Translations under genes and position numbers: made by a program | Shown here: piece by piece, positions 6,686 through 14,991 of the stretch | How positions within the stretch are numbered: position 1 is the first letter of the stretch | Layout of the letters: each line of letters opens with the position of its first letter | Assembly (NCBI GenBank): GCA_023381515.1 | Contig: JAMCQI010000099.1 | Coordinates: forward strand, 13,893 to 77,892 | DNA: 64,000 nt | Origin: Chloroflexota bacterium | GTDB taxonomy: Bacteria; Chloroflexota; Anaerolineae; UBA4142 | Direction of reading: 5' to 3' | Notes under the pieces: generated by a model | Databases searched by the model: none | The model's input: the letters and a program-made list of their open reading frames with translations, nothing else | Told to the model about the DNA's origin: nothing

Positions 6686-8842
6686 CTATTCAATCCGCCA
6701 CGGTGTCCAGGCTTTCAGCTGAATTTGAACCTCGCCCTCCTGTCCCAGGATATCCCAGCGCGTGCTCTCGTCTTCCCGCCAAAAGCGCAGGTCGAGTTTC
6801 GAGTGGCCGATTTTGAGGCCGTGCAAGGTGATATCGGGCAGCCAATGGGGAAGCTGCGGGTCGAGATACAGCCGTCCATGCGGGGCGTCCGCCTGGATCC
6901 CGAGAATCGCCTGCAAGCATTGAAACACCGACCCGGCCGCCCAGGCTTGCGGCACATTGGCTCCCAGATACTGCACGGGAAACGTGTCCGGCTGGTAGGC
7001 AATCCCAGCGTATAGTTCGGGGATACGATGACTCTGGAAATCGGCGGCGGCGCGCGAAATATCCCGGGCGATCTGGGCCGCCTCCGCGGCAAACCCGTAG
7101 CGCTTGAATCCCATCGCAATGATGCTATTGTCATGCGGCCAGATCGAGCCGCGGTGGTAGGAATGGGGATTGTAGGCCGGGTTGCGAGACGAAAGAGTCC
7201 GGATCCCCCAGCCCGTCCACATATCGGGCTGCATCAACCGTTGAACCACGCGGGCGGCATGATGCGATCGGGCAATGCCACTCCAGAGGCAGTGGCCGGC
7301 ATTCGACGCGACCGTGCAGACGGGCTTTTTATCCGGATCGAGGGCAAAAGCATAGCTACCGATCTCCTCACACCAGAACCGCTCTTCAAAGCGGGCCTGG
7401 AGCTCTGCGGCTTTGCGGCGCAAGGCGGCGGCGCGCTCCTTTTCGTTCAAGGCGTCGAATACTTCCGCCATGCGCATCCAGGCATCAAAGACATAGCCCT
7501 GCAGTTCGCAGGTCCCCTTGGGCTGCTTCACCTGGCTTCCATCCGCATAGACGACGGCATCTCCGGCGTCTTTCCAGCCCATGTTCTCATAACCCTTGGG
7601 AGAAAAGGTCTGGTACTCTTGGAACCCGTCGCCGTCGAGGTCGCCATATTGGTCGATCCATTCGAGACATTTCTCGGCCGCCTCCCGGTAGGTTTGCAGA
7701 AGCGCTGTGTCTCCCTGCCACTTCCAGGCTTCATGTAGCGTAATCAGATAAAGCGGAGTGGCATCCCAGGTCCCATAGTAAGGCGTGTGTGGAATCTGAT
7801 GGAAATGCGCCAGTTCGCCGTGGCGGATTTCGTGCATGATCTTGCCCGGCTGCTCATCGCGATAGTCATCCCTTTTCGTACCCTGGAACTTGGCGAGCAT
7901 CGCGAGAGCCCCCTGGGAAAGACCGCAGCTCACCATCATGCTCTGCAGGCTCGCGATCAGGCTGTCCCGCCCGAACAGAGTAACAAACCAGGGCACACCT
8001 GCGGCCGGAACCCAGACATCGTGCGCAAGATCATGCTCGTGCAGCCGCAGCGCGCCCATGTCCTCTACCGACTGGCGATAGAACCGATAGATCTCTTCAT
8101 TGGAGGAGGTGACGCGAGTGGCACTGTTCAGCCACTCTTGGTGGAGCTGGTCCAGCTCGGTCGGAACACTTTTCTCAAGGCGATCGTGAGCGAGCTCCGG
8201 AGGGCGCCCGTGCTGAACGAGGATATAGTGACCGCAGGTGTGCCACGTAGCACCCGGCGCAAGATCGATCTCAAAGGTAATTCGACCATTGGCATAGCGA
8301 GCCGGCGAAGCACTGTTGTCCACACGATAGACGAGGCATCTTTGAAAGTCGTGGTTTTTGTAAGAGGTAACCAGCTCAGCACTGTGTTCTCGCCACTCGG
8401 TGAGGATACGCCCGCGTCGGACAAAGTGACCTGACTTGACCTCAAAGAGATCCGCAAAGTCCGAGCGGAGTGCCACTTCCAGGTTAAAGTGCGCTCGCTC
8501 TTGTCCATAGTTGGTGACGTCCAAATCCTCGTGGATTCCATCGCCGACGGCCCGGGTGATGACCAGTTCGAGCGTGCCTTCCGGGATAACCCCTTCCTCG
8601 GTCGGGAACGACCCGTTCATCAGATAGATCCGGGCGGCATAGTAAGTGATGGCACCGGAGGTCCGCCGCGCCCAGGGATAGCCGTTGGCGGAAATCGCGT
8701 AATAGCTGACCAGCCGCATGTCGTCGGCGAACATGCCTTGCGCCGTATCGGCCTCGATTTCTCCATCCAGGTCGGTGACCATGAAGGTGCTGCCCTGATG
8801 AATCGTCAGTACCGGAGGGCCAACAGTGATTTCAGCGGTCAT
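6686..8842 (-). CDS. glycogen debranching / amylo-alpha-1,6-glucosidase-type protein
   Basis: The 718-residue protein has an N-terminal beta-sandwich GDE_N-type domain (about 1-280; opens with HQGSTFMVTDLDGEIE) and a C-terminal (alpha/alpha)6 catalytic barrel (about 290-700). Barrel landmarks are GVPWFVTLFGRDSLIAS, DATPLYLITLHEAWKW, CELQGYVFDAWMRMAEVF, and the sugar-enzyme signature SYHRGSIWPHDNSIIAMG. This architecture removes alpha-1,6 branches or acts on related oligosaccharides, in the cytosol. The frame extends to a TTG at 8860, but the ATG at 8842 follows GGAGGTGG and is chosen. It is cotranscribed with YraN upstream and the alcohol dehydrogenase downstream. Confidence 0.88.
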   Translation of the reverse strand: MTAEITVGPPVLTIHQGSTFMVTDLDGEIEADTAQGMFADDMRLVSYYAISANGYPWARRTSGAITYYAARIYLMNGSFPTEEGVIPEGTLELVITRAVGDGIHEDLDVTNYGQERAHFNLEVALRSDFADLFEVKSGHFVRRGRILTEWREHSAELVTSYKNHDFQRCLVYRVDNSASPARYANGRITFEIDLAPGATWHTCGHYILVQHGRPPELAHDRLEKSVPTELDQLHQEWLNSATRVTSSNEEIYRFYRQSVEDMGALRLHEHDLAHDVWVPAAGVPWFVTLFGRDSLIASLQSMMVSCGLSQGALAMLAKFQGTKRDDYRDEQPGKIMHEIRHGELAHFHQIPHTPYYGTWDATPLYLITLHEAWKWQGDTALLQTYREAAEKCLEWIDQYGDLDGDGFQEYQTFSPKGYENMGWKDAGDAVVYADGSQVKQPKGTCELQGYVFDAWMRMAEVFDALNEKERAAALRRKAAELQARFEERFWCEEIGSYAFALDPDKKPVCTVASNAGHCLWSGIARSHHAARVVQRLMQPDMWTGWGIRTLSSRNPAYNPHSYHRGSIWPHDNSIIAMGFKRYGFAAEAAQIARDISRAAADFQSHRIPELYAGIAYQPDTFPVQYLGANVPQAWAAGSVFQCLQAILGIQADAPHGRLYLDPQLPHWLPDITLHGLKIGHSKLDLRFWREDESTRWDILGQEGEVQIQLKAWTPWRIE

Positions 8843-8867
8843 TTGTCCACCTCCGTTCAAGATGACG

Positions 8868-9254
8868 TTAGTCCTCTACGATGCTCTTGATCAACTCCAG
8901 CCGGTGGATGTGGCCGGAGGAATCAAGCTGAATCGCCACGAGGTCAATGCGCCAGGGACAATCGCCATACTCGGCGTGTGCTTCGAGGAATTGGAGGGCG
9001 AGCCTGAGCAGACGTTCACGCTTGCGCGGCGTAATCGATTCTTCCGGCGACCCATAGGCTTCCCCCCGCCGGGTTCGCACCTCGATAAAGGCCAACCCGT
9101 CCGCATCCTGCCCGACCAAATCGATTTCGCCCGCGCGGGTGCGATAGTTCCTCGCGAGAATCTGGTAGCCGTGCTCTTGTAGATACAAGGCCGCGACCCG
9201 CTCGCCCGAGGCTCCGAGATTCTTACGCGCCCGCTTGACCGGACTTTGATTCAT
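8868..9254 (-). CDS. yraN: YraN/UPF0102 family putative endonuclease
   Basis: A 128-residue protein with the YraN (UPF0102) pattern: GASGERVAALYLQEHGY, ILARNYRTRAGEIDLVGQD and AFIEVRTRRGEAYGSPEESI. The spaced Glu, Asp and Glu-Val-Arg residues form a restriction-endonuclease-like (PD-(D/E)xK-type) core. Its function in bacteria is poorly defined, with a Holliday-junction or DNA-repair nuclease role proposed. The start overlaps the stop of the LLM oxidoreductase by four bases (ATGA), so translation is coupled. Confidence 0.93.
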   Translation of the reverse strand: MNQSPVKRARKNLGASGERVAALYLQEHGYQILARNYRTRAGEIDLVGQDADGLAFIEVRTRRGEAYGSPEESITPRKRERLLRLALQFLEAHAEYGDCPWRIDLVAIQLDSSGHIHRLELIKSIVED

Positions 9255-10294
9255 GGTAAACGAAACTTCCCCCGAGTTCCTCCGCTCCTCTGCTTAAGTT
9301 CCCCCGATTCACCCCGAGTCCCCGGTCTCGCTTCCCGGGAACTCGGAGGGTTCGTCAAGGACTTGGCTTTTTGAACTGCGCCAGCAACCGCACGGGCCAT
9401 CGCACCGAGGCCGTCAAGGTCGTCGAGCTCCAGCCATTGCAACATGATCCGCTGCACGCCCGCTTCCTCCAGCCGCTTTATTTGCTCCGCCACCTCCGGC
9501 CCCGTCCCCACGAGAATACCGCGGTCCCGCAGCTGCTCCGCCGTCTGGCCGCGCCCCTGCGCCTTTTGCTCCACCTCGGCCTGATTTCGCCCAAATACGC
9601 ACCCCGTCATCGTCGACCGGACCACGTCGGACCGCCGGCGACCACTCGCCTCGATCAGTTCATCCAATTGCGCATTGAGCTTGCGAAAATTCTCCGGCGT
9701 CTGAAAGGTCGCGTTCCATTCCGATGCATACTTGGCCGCGAGCGGCAGTGTCAATTGGAGACCGTTGCCGCCGATCAGAATGGGGGGACCGCCGGGCCGC
9801 GCGGGACGAGGCAGCAAGACGGCATCGTGCAGGTGATAGAATTCACCGTCGAAATTGAGTGGCGCCGCGCTGTGAAAAAGATGCGTAATGATTTGCAGCG
9901 CCTCCTCGAACCGCCGAAAACGCTGCCGCACGCTCAAAAGGTTCCAGCCGTAATTCGCGTGCTCCCGCTCCTGCCACCCCGCGCCCAAGCCGAGCGTCAG
10001 CCGGCCGCTCGACAAATCGTCCACGGCGCTCGCCATTCGGGCGGTCATGACGGGATCGCGAAAAGACATGGGGGTGACGAGAGAGCCGAAATGGATGCGT
10101 TGGGTATTCGTCGCGAGCCAGGTCAGCGAGACCCACAGCTCGAGCGAGTCTAAATTGGGAGGCTTGGCATTCGTATAATGATCGGACCGGTAGAGGCCGG
10201 CAAACCCCAACGCTTCGACCGCTTTCGCCATCTGCTGCCAGCGCGGCCAATTCAGTCCGTTCTGTCCTTCGACCATGATCGCGATTTCGAGCAC
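9251..10294 (-). CDS. LLM-class flavin (F420/FMN)-dependent oxidoreductase
   Basis: A luciferase-like monooxygenase fold protein with the usual motifs: GLYRSDHYT, TQRIHFGSLVTPMSFRDP, the signature LTLGLGAGWQEREHANYG, and PPILIGGNG. Such enzymes use reduced FMN or F420; the donor is not decidable here. I start at the GTG at 10294, nine bases after AGGAAGG, rather than the ATG at 10324. The last 30 or so residues (after KAKSLTNPP) are a Gly/Arg/Ser-rich tail not typical of the family. It is the first gene of a leftward operon, driven by the promoter at 10372-10400. Confidence 0.88.
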   Translation of the reverse strand: MLEIAIMVEGQNGLNWPRWQQMAKAVEALGFAGLYRSDHYTNAKPPNLDSLELWVSLTWLATNTQRIHFGSLVTPMSFRDPVMTARMASAVDDLSSGRLTLGLGAGWQEREHANYGWNLLSVRQRFRRFEEALQIITHLFHSAAPLNFDGEFYHLHDAVLLPRPARPGGPPILIGGNGLQLTLPLAAKYASEWNATFQTPENFRKLNAQLDELIEASGRRRSDVVRSTMTGCVFGRNQAEVEQKAQGRGQTAEQLRDRGILVGTGPEVAEQIKRLEEAGVQRIMLQWLELDDLDGLGAMARAVAGAVQKAKSLTNPPSSREARPGTRGESGELKQRSGGTRGKFRLP

Positions 10295-10371
10295 GGCTCT
10301 AGTCCTTCCTGCCTGCAACAACACAAAGAGATGCCCCGAGCGCTGCTAGACCCAGCGTTCAATACCGAGAT

Positions 10372-10400
10372 ATTCTAGCATACCCCATGGGGCGAAACAA
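10372..10400 (-). promoter_or_regulatory. promoter with palindrome in spacer, LLM-miaA operon
   Basis: Reading leftward: TTGTTT (10400-10395), a 17-base spacer, then TAGAAT (10377-10372) preceded by TGC (extended -10). The spacer contains the perfect palindrome CCCCATGGGG at 10383-10392, well placed for a repressor operator. About 80 bases separate it from the LLM start. Confidence 0.7.
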
Positions 10401-10693
10401 GTCATCACGAGTTCAGGGGTGCCCGTCACATTTTTGGCTCCTCAGTCGGCGCAGGTCGCAGACACCGCGGGTCCCTAGACCCTCGTAGATCCCGCGCCCT
10501 GTGCGGGGCGCGTTCTTGGCGGGGTGCCAGCGATGCCGACTTTGCTTTGCCGAAGGTGCCGTGATGCCTGCCCCGCGGTCTCCAGCGGGGTCAATCGCCC
10601 GGAGACCGTCACTTGCGCAAGGGGCGCGATCCGCCTGCCCAGCTTCACACTCGTCTGCGCCAGCGCGTAAAAGCTCAGGGCCGCTCGCTCGAC
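10401..10693. other. intergenic region with hairpins and a decayed coding tail
   Basis: No separate gene is recognised. Reading leftward, the frame of the cyclase gene stays open past its TAG (10694-10696) to 10475, beginning VERAALSFY, which looks like a lost continuation. Two stems are visible: CGGTCTCC/GGAGACCG (10576-10583 with 10601-10608) and CGCGCCC/GGGCGCG (10493-10499 with 10506-10512). Neither has a T-run, so a terminator is not clear. Confidence 0.5.
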
Positions 10694-12694
10694 CTACTGC
10701 CCTTGAGCAAAGTTGAGCATCAGGATCGGAAGGAGAAAGACGATGAGCCCCAAGGGACCGAGGGTCTCATACGCGAGAGCGAGGAACAGCCCGAGGAAAC
10801 AGAGGACAAGATAGTGGGGGGCCAGCCACCGGTACCGTTCCAACCAAGTCTTCAGAATCGGCTGGTTGTCCGACAGAGCGATAGCCGTCGCCTCAAGTCC
10901 CGTCTCAACCATGTAAAAAGCCACAGCCGCGACAGCCCCCACGGCGACGAGTGGCAGTAAGTTGGCGAGCTGGATCGAATCGGGCCAAAGGCGCGTGGCG
11001 AGTGCGGGCCAGACGCCCGCCAGAGTGCGATTGGCCCAGCTAAGAATCACCTCGTACACGCGCGACCGGCGCTGCACATACATCACGAGCGCGTTCACCG
11101 CGCTGACCAAGACGATGCCAGGGATGCCGGCCAAGAGAGCCGCTGCAAAACTCACGGCGACAGCCACAGAGATGGAGCTGTTGCCGTAGAGATACTTGAC
11201 CTCCGGCACCTGTGCGACGAGGGCGAGGAGAACGAGCACCAAGAGCAGCGCCGGGTCGGGGGGCGGCGTAAGAGAGAGACTGAGGCGCGCGACGATCAGA
11301 CCCCCGAGGACAGCTGCAGCAACAAACGGGGCAAGGGTCGAGCGCGGCAGAGTAGGGTGATCGGTCTTCCGGTCGCCCTCTACGTCGATTTGTGGTCGCA
11401 GAGAGACGATTGGCCCCTCCAGGCCCTGCTCTCTGGACACCACGGCATAGGCGTGAGGGGTTTCCATTCGCTCGGAGGCGTCTGGGCTCTCCAGACGAAT
11501 GGAGCGCGGGACATCGTTTGCATAGGCAACGCAGTTGCGGCCCCTGAGCTTGGCCTGGTACACCGCGAGGTCCGCTTGGTGGATCAGTTCCGTCGCCGTG
11601 ACCGCATCCTCCGGAAAAGCCGCCACTCCCAGGCTCATCGTCGCATGAATGAACGCCTGGCCGCCCGCGATCGGAAACTCCATGGCCTCGACGGCAATGC
11701 GGAGCCGTTCGGCAATCCCGACCGCCTCAGAGGAATTGGTTTCCGTTAAGGCGATGACGAACTCTTCACCGCCAAAGCGCCCCGCGAAATCATACTCGCG
11801 AATCATCGCCCGGATGGTTTGGCTAACGCCGATGAGCACGGTATCGCCGACAAGGTGCCCATAAGTATTGTTGATGTTCCGGAGCAGGTCCAGATCGGCC
11901 ATGATCACGGCAAGCGGGCGCTCAAAGCGTTTGGCCCGTTCCAACTCCGCGATGAACCGCAGGTTGAAATGGCGGGCATTGAGGAGACTCGTCTTGGCAT
12001 CGATCGAGGCGTCCTTCTGCAGTTGCGGAATCGTCAAGGCCTGGTACATGAGGACGAGAGGGGCCAGGGTTCCGACAATCAGCCAGGGGTGAAACGACCA
12101 AACCGCGGCGAAGGAGGTGCCCATCAGCAGGAGGACCCCGTCCCGCAAGAGGTTGTCAAAATCCAGGATGCCGGATTCGCGCACTGAGACTCGCCGGGCC
12201 AGAGTAATCGCCATGCCGACAAGAAGGTGATTGAGAATGAGGTAAATGAATGCAGCCATCAGCATGCCCAGCGCGGCCATTTCGGCTCGGCCGGGCGCGG
12301 ACATGCTCACGACCGTAAGGACGGTATAGCCGGTCGTTCCGGCAATAATATGAGTCGAGATGTTGAACGGCTGAAGGTACCAACTGCGCAGGCGGGGACT
12401 TTTGATCCAGCGCTCTTTGACCCATTCGACGAGATGGGGAATGGCGGCGAGCAGAATGAACAAGGGAGGTGGGAGCAGGAGAACGCCGGCCAGGAAAAAG
12501 ATCAACGTCGCATGGTAAGATTGGTGGCCCGGCGCGCGCGCAGTATAGAGCTGCGCGACGGTCGCACAGGTCACAAGCACGCCAAAGACGCGCCAATCGG
12601 ACGTGACCGGCACGGGCTGAGCTAGAGCCAGGCCTGCCAGAACGAGGCCGATCACAAGCACGGCGCCAATGTAGGCCCAAGCGCGTAAAGACAT
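10694..12694 (-). CDS. membrane diguanylate cyclase (GGDEF) between two multi-TM modules
   Basis: The 666-residue protein starts with about six transmembrane helices (residues 5-225), followed by a GGDEF domain (about 228-395) and a second multi-TM block (about 450-660). The cyclase looks active: metal-binding Asp in MADLDLLRNIN, active site RFGGEEFVIAL, and an intact inhibitory I-site REYD five residues before GGEEF. It would make c-di-GMP at the inner face of the membrane. The frame opens at a TTG at 12721, but the ATG at 12694 begins MSLRAWAYIG; neither has a clear ribosome binding site. The C-terminus ends abruptly at FAQGQ-TAG where related membrane blocks continue into a cytosolic domain, so the gene is probably truncated. 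A promoter is at 12934-12962. Confidence 0.85.
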   Translation of the reverse strand: MSLRAWAYIGAVLVIGLVLAGLALAQPVPVTSDWRVFGVLVTCATVAQLYTARAPGHQSYHATLIFFLAGVLLLPPPLFILLAAIPHLVEWVKERWIKSPRLRSWYLQPFNISTHIIAGTTGYTVLTVVSMSAPGRAEMAALGMLMAAFIYLILNHLLVGMAITLARRVSVRESGILDFDNLLRDGVLLLMGTSFAAVWSFHPWLIVGTLAPLVLMYQALTIPQLQKDASIDAKTSLLNARHFNLRFIAELERAKRFERPLAVIMADLDLLRNINNTYGHLVGDTVLIGVSQTIRAMIREYDFAGRFGGEEFVIALTETNSSEAVGIAERLRIAVEAMEFPIAGGQAFIHATMSLGVAAFPEDAVTATELIHQADLAVYQAKLRGRNCVAYANDVPRSIRLESPDASERMETPHAYAVVSREQGLEGPIVSLRPQIDVEGDRKTDHPTLPRSTLAPFVAAAVLGGLIVARLSLSLTPPPDPALLLVLVLLALVAQVPEVKYLYGNSSISVAVAVSFAAALLAGIPGIVLVSAVNALVMYVQRRSRVYEVILSWANRTLAGVWPALATRLWPDSIQLANLLPLVAVGAVAAVAFYMVETGLEATAIALSDNQPILKTWLERYRWLAPHYLVLCFLGLFLALAYETLGPLGLIVFLLPILMLNFAQGQ

Positions 12695-12933
12695 GTTTAC
12701 AGGATGATCACGCACTTGCAAAAAAGCACCTGCCGCCTTCGCGAATCAACGCGTCAAACAGCAAGTGCTCGAACCCGGTGTCCGAAAAGACACTATCCAG
12801 CTCGCGACGCGAGCAATGCTCATCTCGAGTCCTACGAAATTCAAAAGTGAGCTTGGCCGGAGACAAACCGGACCAATAGAAATCCTTGAGGCATCCGGAG
12901 CTCAAACGCCGCCATCGCCGTCCAAGCAAGTAG

Positions 12934-12962
12934 AGTATATCACCAAGGCCGCGAACTGTAAA
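12934..12962 (-). promoter_or_regulatory. promoter of the GGDEF gene, long 5' leader
   Basis: Reading leftward: TTTACA (12962-12957), a 17-base spacer, TATACT (12939-12934). The transcript would have a leader of about 230 bases (12695-12927) in which I recognise no gene or riboswitch. Confidence 0.6.
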
Positions 12963-12976
12963 ATAGCTCCGGTAAC

Positions 12977-13008
12977 AAAAAAGACCCGACCACTTGGACC
13001 GGGTCTTT
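12977..13008 (-). terminator. intrinsic terminator, probably of the peptide-maturation operon
   Basis: AAAGACCCG pairs with CGGGTCTTT around an 11-base loop. Read leftward the hairpin is followed by TTTTTT. The only leftward genes upstream are the radical-SAM operon beyond the insertion sequence, so the terminator appears to have been separated from it by the IS. Confidence 0.75.
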
Positions 13009-13082
13009 CGCCATGCATCGCCTGAGCGATCGTATGATTGGGCGCGACCTCAACTCCGCCGCGCTCGAAGGGAGGGTTACCT

Positions 13083-14991
13083 CTAGCGTGAGTTTTGTGC
13101 AACCAGAAGGCTTTTCCAGGAATCAGTTGCGATTTTGCACGCCTCTGGTCGTGATTTTGCCCGTCTCCAAGAGACGGGCTACCCTCCCGTCTGGAGGTGT
13201 GACGCAGTATGGCAGTGGCTTCAGACGGGACGTTTTCCAACACCGATCGCGGACTGCTCGTGGCGTTCGGCGAGTTTCTGGAACAGCACGGGTTGTTGAA
13301 GGAGTTGATGCAAGTACCCATTCCGCAGAAGGCGGGCACCTTTACACCGCAAGCCAAACTGACCGAATTCCTGGCCGGCATTTTCAGCGGCATCGAATAT
13401 CTCTCGGATCTGAATGAGGCACCCCACCCATTGGCCCGGGACGAACTCGTGGCCCACGCCTGGGGACTAGTCCGCTTTGCCGACTATAGCGGCGTCAGTC
13501 GCACGTTGAGCGTCTGTGATGAGCGCACGGTCACGGCGGTGCGCCACGCCATCGAGACGTTCAGCCAACCGTTCATCCGCACCGCCGTCCATGACCTCAC
13601 TCATCGCGGCCGGCCGCTGGTCTATGACCTCGATCTGATGGGTCAACCCGTCAGTTCGACGAGCACGTCGTATCGCGGGGTCAGCTTCGGCTGGATGGAC
13701 GATGCGGTCCGCCTGGGTTACCAGCTCGCCCGCGTCTGTCTCACGACTCTCACGGGTGAACGGCTCTGGTTGACTGGCTTTCACCATCCCGGCGACACGG
13801 TCTCGTCGGCCTGTTTACAGGAACTGGTGCAAACCGCGGAAGCCCAGACCCAGGTACGTCCGCGTCGTCGGACCGCATTGGTGCAGCAACGGATCGCTGC
13901 CACCGAGCAGTTGATGGAACGTCCGCGCCGTTTGTTGACCCAACAGCAAACCCAGTTAGCCGATCTCCACCAGACCGAGGTCCGGGTGCGGGTGAACATC
14001 GCCCAGGCAGAAGAAGTGTTGAAAAAGGCTGGAAAAACAGCCCGTTCCGAGCGTCTGCGGAAGCGGTCCAAGAGCTGGTCCACTCGCCTACCCCGTCTGG
14101 CGAAGCAGGTATCGGATTGTGAACGAGCGATCCAGTATCACCAAAGCTATCTCGCGGAACTGACGACCCGCCGGGCCGAACTCCAAGCTCGGTGCGCCCA
14201 ACTGGAAGCCGATAATCAGACCAATCCCGATCCACTCGTGTGCAAAGTGCGCATGGACAGCGGTTTCAGCAGCGACACCCAACTGACCTGGCTGATCGAG
14301 ATGGGCTACCAAGTCAACACCAAAGCGCCCAGCGACAAAACGACGAACGCTTTACGGAAGCAGGTGATGACCCAGACGCGCTAGACGCGGGTGGGCGCCA
14401 ATGCCGAGATGACCGAGCCCGTCGAGTATCGCTTGAATGATTGCCCCTATCCCTTGCGGGCGAGTTTGGAACGCTTCAAGGTCGGCCCGCGCGAGCGGTA
14501 TGCGACCTTGCTCCAGTTCCGCGATGTCGGCACGCCTCCGCCATTGACCGAGTGGTTTCAGAGTTACAACGGGCGGCAGACGATTGAAGCCGGCAACAAG
14601 GAATCCAAGAGCGGCGTGTTTCACGTCCAGCATCTGATGACGCGATCGCCTTACGGCATTCAATTACAAGTCCTGTTCACCGGCTTGGCCGCGAACGCGG
14701 TACGCTGGGCCATGCCCTGGTTGCGCACCTGTGCAGACACGACGACTCGGAAGTTTGAAACGCTGGACAGCCCGAAGCATCTGGTCCGCGTCGCGGCGAA
14801 CGCCACGGCGCTGGTGCAACAAACGGCACAAGGCACCGCGCTGCAATTCGCACCTGGCAGCGCCCTGCCGGGGGTCGTGATGTTTCTGAAAGGAGTCCCC
14901 GCGTTCCAACTGCCGTTGGGGCTCCAAATACCCGTGCAAAATCACAACTGATTCCTTGAAACAGGTGTTGATTGCACAAAACTTGCGCTAG
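13083..14991 (+). mobile_element. IS4-superfamily insertion sequence with long imperfect TIRs
   Basis: The element is about 1.9 kb. Its ends are inverted repeats of about 58 bases. The left end runs CTAGCGTGAGTTTTGTGCAA and later GGAATCAGTTGCGATTTTGC; the right end, reverse-complemented, runs CTAGCGCAAGTTTTGTGCAA and GGAATCAGTTGTGATTTTGC. CTAG at both borders is palindromic, so it may be a 4-base target duplication or the outermost TIR bases. It carries one transposase gene with an in-frame stop. The right border coincides with the stop codon of radical SAM protein 1. Confidence 0.88.
13209..14951 (+). pseudogene. IS4-superfamily DDE transposase interrupted by TAG
   Basis: The frame of 581 codons is continuous except for one TAG at 14382-14384. 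It shows the DDE transposase signs: YDLDLMGQPVSSTSTSY (first Asp), VRMDSGFSSDTQL (second Asp), and YNGRQTIEAGNKESK, which matches the IS4 YREK spacing Y-2-R-3-E-6-K exactly and supplies the catalytic Glu. A Gln/Arg-rich coiled segment lies at about 215-330. The stop falls before the Glu, so the 391-residue upstream product (13209-14384) is catalytically incomplete. The rest (14385-14951) has no own ribosome binding site. A point nonsense mutation or amber readthrough could explain it. Confidence 0.85.

Noticed and set aside
10401..10693. Structured RNA such as SRP, RNase P or 6S RNA
   Set aside because: None of their conserved cores is visible. The hairpins are short and no promoter precedes them in the right orientation.
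12750..12800. tRNA-like GGGTTCGAGC segment on the minus strand
   Set aside because: There is no matching acceptor stem, D-arm or anticodon arm around it.
12695..12933. Possible riboswitch in the long leader of the GGDEF gene
   Set aside because: I looked for c-di-GMP and other riboswitch cores and saw none. Only weak unrelated stems are visible.
12902..13393. 163-codon leftward frame across the left IS border
   Set aside because: It mixes flanking DNA and antisense transposase sequence, so it arises from the insertion and is not a conserved gene.
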